DNA of 64,000 nucleotides from Acidimicrobiaceae bacterium (GTDB lineage Bacteria > Actinomycetota > Acidimicrobiia > Acidimicrobiales > Palsa-688), in the NCBI GenBank assembly GCA_003166025.1, contig PMWT01000110.1, positions 1 to 64,000 of the forward strand, read 5' to 3'. A program made the translations under genes and the position numbers. The notes beneath the pieces are model-generated. The model was not told where the DNA came from. It saw only the letters and a program-made list of their open reading frames with translations, and did no database searches. Shown here one piece after another: positions 62,068 through 64,000 of this stretch; the stretch's first letter is position 1, and each line of letters starts with the position of its first letter.

Positions 62068-63183
62068 ATGCTCAGCGTCTTTTGTTCGCCCAGCCGCTAC
62101 GTGCAAGGACGCGATGCCACCGAGCAGCTCGGCCCGGAGATGGTCGCCATGGGTTTCACGGGACCAGCTTTGATCGTGGCCAGCCCGTCGCCTCGGCGGT
62201 TCCTCCAAGCGGTGTGGGAAAGGAGCCTCGGCGGGGCCGGTGTCGAACTCGGTGTGCACGAGTTCGGAGGCGAGTGCACGCGGAGCGAGGTGGTGGCGGT
62301 TGTGAGCGCGGCGAAGGCGCTCAAGGCCCAAGTCATCGTGGGTGCCGGGGGAGGAAAAGTCCTCGATGCCGCCCGTGCGGCGGCAGCAGAGCTCGACCTC
62401 CCGGTGGTCAACTGCCCGACCACGGCATCGAGCGACGCACCTTGCAGCGCCCTTTCGGTCCTTTATACAGACGACGGGGCGTTCGACAGCTACCTCTTCT
62501 ACCGGCGCAATCCCGACCTGGTCCTTGTGGACACCGCGGTCATAGCGCGGGCGCCGGTGAGACTGCTGGTCGCCGGCATGGGCGACGCGCTGGCCACCTG
62601 GTTCGAGGCGCGGACGGTGATCGAGGCGCACCGGCCGAACCAGCTCCACGGGGCGACCACGAATACCGCAGGCGCTTTGGCTCGTCTCTGCTTCGACACC
62701 CTGTTGGCCGATGGACCGGCTGCGTGCGAGGCCGTGCGCCGGGAGGCCGTCACACCGGCACTCGAGCGATTGGTGGAGGCCAACACACTGCTTTCAGGGC
62801 TCGGCTTCGAGTCAGGAGGCCTGGCGGTAGCGCATTCGGTGCATAATGGGCTGACCGTCGCACCGGGCACGCACCGGTACCTCCACGGCGAGAAGGTGGC
62901 ATTCGGCCTGCTGGTCCAGTTGGTCTTGGAGGGCAGACCTTCCGAAGAGCTGCGGACGGTCATAGATTTCGCCCGAGAGGTCGGGCTGCCCACCACGTTG
63001 TCCCAGCTCGGTCTGGACGCCCCAGGCCAGGGGGTGCTGCTGCGCATCGCCGAACGCAGCTTGGCCGAAGGCGAGACAGCGCATAACGAGCCGTTCGAGG
63101 TGTCCCCGGCCATGTTGGTCGACGCCATTGTGGCAGCCGACGCCAGCGCTCAGGCCGGGATTGCCCGTAGGCCGTTGCTCTAG
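62068..63183 (+). CDS. Glycerol dehydrogenase-like iron-type alcohol dehydrogenase
   Basis: 371 residues from the ATG at 62068. GAGGGKVLDAARA and PTTASSDAPCSALSVLY (NAD site) and the metal ligands Asp in GMGDALATWFEA, His in AHSVHNGL and His in THRYLHGEKVAFGLL match GldA. It would interconvert glycerol and dihydroxyacetone or a related polyol. Bases 62646-62680 recur inverted at 32013-32047. Confidence 0.88.
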   Translation: MLSVFCSPSRYVQGRDATEQLGPEMVAMGFTGPALIVASPSPRRFLQAVWERSLGGAGVELGVHEFGGECTRSEVVAVVSAAKALKAQVIVGAGGGKVLDAARAAAAELDLPVVNCPTTASSDAPCSALSVLYTDDGAFDSYLFYRRNPDLVLVDTAVIARAPVRLLVAGMGDALATWFEARTVIEAHRPNQLHGATTNTAGALARLCFDTLLADGPAACEAVRREAVTPALERLVEANTLLSGLGFESGGLAVAHSVHNGLTVAPGTHRYLHGEKVAFGLLVQLVLEGRPSEELRTVIDFAREVGLPTTLSQLGLDAPGQGVLLRIAERSLAEGETAHNEPFEVSPAMLVDAIVAADASAQAGIARRPLL

Positions 63184-63188
63184 CCCAC

Positions 63189-64000
63189 TTAGCTACGAGC
63201 AGCCAACTTTGCTCCCAGTTTGAACGCCTCTTCGTTGAGCGCTACCAAAGCACATTTCGCCTGCAACGCGGCACGGATGGAGGTGAGGAAGGTCTCCTCC
63301 GGGAAGACCTTCGTCGTTACCTGCAGGGCGCCCAGGGCGACGACGTTTTTGACCAGCGGTGCCCCGAGGTCTTTGGCGGCGCCGGCGAACGGTACTCCCA
63401 CCGTCCTGACCCCGGTAGCGAGGTCACCCGGTAGGGCGCTGATGACGGAGTTGTCGTAGATGATCGTCCCGCCGGCCCGGACGCTCGGACCGAACTTCAT
63501 GAGGCTGGGAGCATTGAACGCCACGAGGACGTGGGGCCTCGGCGCCGCCGGCGAGAGCACCTCGTGCCTGGCGACGTGGACGTCCGCGTAGGAAGTGCCG
63601 CCACGGGACTCGGGACCGTAGCTCGGGATGAGCGTCGAGTCGTAACCCTCGTTGATGGCGCAGCGGGCGATCACCATCGCCGCTGTCTGGGCACCGTCGC
63701 CTCCCGACCCGGCGAGCTTGAAGCCGACGTCCTCAGGATCGAGGTGGGCCGGGAACCCATCGGCGAAGCGAGCCTCGCGCTCGCTCTTCGCGCCGAGCGC
63801 GGCCAGGGTCGTGGCGGGGTCGTAGGTCGGGGACGGGATGGCCGGGAAAGCCGGGCCGTCGGTGATGTCCTTTTTCACCCCGAGAGGGAAGACCGGCACC
63901 ATTTTGTCTCGCACCCAGTCTTCGGCCGCCTCGGGCTCGAGGCCGAGGTGGACGGGGCACTCGGAGAGGACCTCGATGAACGCGAAGCCCGCGCCGGTGA
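63189..64000 (-). CDS. 2-oxoacid:ferredoxin oxidoreductase, fused beta-gamma subunits (partial)
   Basis: The frame is open to the window edge (codons in phase from 63998), so the start is missing; 269 residues are visible. GAGFAFIEVLSECPVHLG and VRDKMVPVFPLGVKKD are the end of a TPP-binding beta subunit. After a linker, FKLAGSGGDGAQTAAMVIARCAI, YGPESRGGTSYADVHVA and VAFNAPSLMKFGP form a gamma subunit. Such enzymes oxidise 2-oxoacids to acyl-CoA with ferredoxin. The alpha subunit is not in view. Confidence 0.85.
   Translation of the reverse strand, partial: TGAGFAFIEVLSECPVHLGLEPEAAEDWVRDKMVPVFPLGVKKDITDGPAFPAIPSPTYDPATTLAALGAKSEREARFADGFPAHLDPEDVGFKLAGSGGDGAQTAAMVIARCAINEGYDSTLIPSYGPESRGGTSYADVHVARHEVLSPAAPRPHVLVAFNAPSLMKFGPSVRAGGTIIYDNSVISALPGDLATGVRTVGVPFAGAAKDLGAPLVKNVVALGALQVTTKVFPEETFLTSIRAALQAKCALVALNEEAFKLGAKLAARS

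Overview
The window is high-GC DNA from an actinomycete-like bacterium. Genes use strongly GC-biased third positions, GTG/TTG starts are common, and ATGA/TGATG/GTGA gene overlaps are frequent. A complete tatABC operon, a short KdpD-like protein, a SufR-like regulator beside moaA, DUF6457 and the gene repertoire in general fit Actinomycetota, perhaps Acidimicrobiia. A secreted glutamic (acid) peptidase would suit an acid-tolerant relative. This placement is inference, not proven.

Layout. 0-2 kb: the tail of an unseen gene and a polytopic membrane protein. 2-14 kb: an uptake/catabolism block on the minus strand (SDR, aldehyde dehydrogenase, gamma-glutamyl hydrolase, and an OpuC/ProU-type ATPase whose permeases are divergent and whose binding protein follows), a GlnQHM-type amino-acid ABC transporter, a diamine-acetyltransferase-like GNAT protein and tatABC. 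14-19.5 kb: a sugar ABC transporter with a Tat-exported binding protein, a DeoR regulator and galT. 19.5-25 kb: pyrE, a peculiar every-third-residue-serine protein, an aldo/keto reductase, and an ABC-2 exporter overlapping its own two-component system. 25-31 kb: alpha-L-rhamnosidase overlapping serA, with serC divergent. 31-37 kb: small conserved proteins, an extradiol dioxygenase, a 1.7-kb poorly coding stretch and a secreted eqolisin-type peptidase.

36.8-46.6 kb is the metabolic centrepiece. A SufR-like regulator, moaA and an NAD-epimerase form one operon. Divergent from it is a tightly coupled five-gene respiratory operon: a Tat-exported molybdopterin oxidoreductase, a four-cluster ferredoxin subunit, an NrfD membrane subunit, a TorD chaperone, and an unusual 530-aa polyferredoxin with two MvhD-like segments. 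DUF6457 lies just beyond it, convergent. Molybdopterin synthesis, Fe-S sensing, Tat export and the enzyme all lie in this window and plausibly work together. The substrate cannot be read from the sequence.

47-59 kb looks like a decaying accessory region: a frameshifted PknH-sensor-like gene, a GGDEF-EAL protein, an IS66 transposase remnant, broken PIN-toxin and response-regulator pieces, a duplicated antitoxin, a GntR-ABC operon with a frameshifted ATPase and truncated permease, an orphan HicB, tRNA-Arg(ACG) and a dead tyrosine integrase. 59.4-64 kb: Gfo/Idh/MocA oxidoreductase, kinase-less KdpD, glycerol-dehydrogenase-like enzyme, and the 3' part of a fused beta-gamma 2-oxoacid:ferredoxin oxidoreductase running off the window edge.
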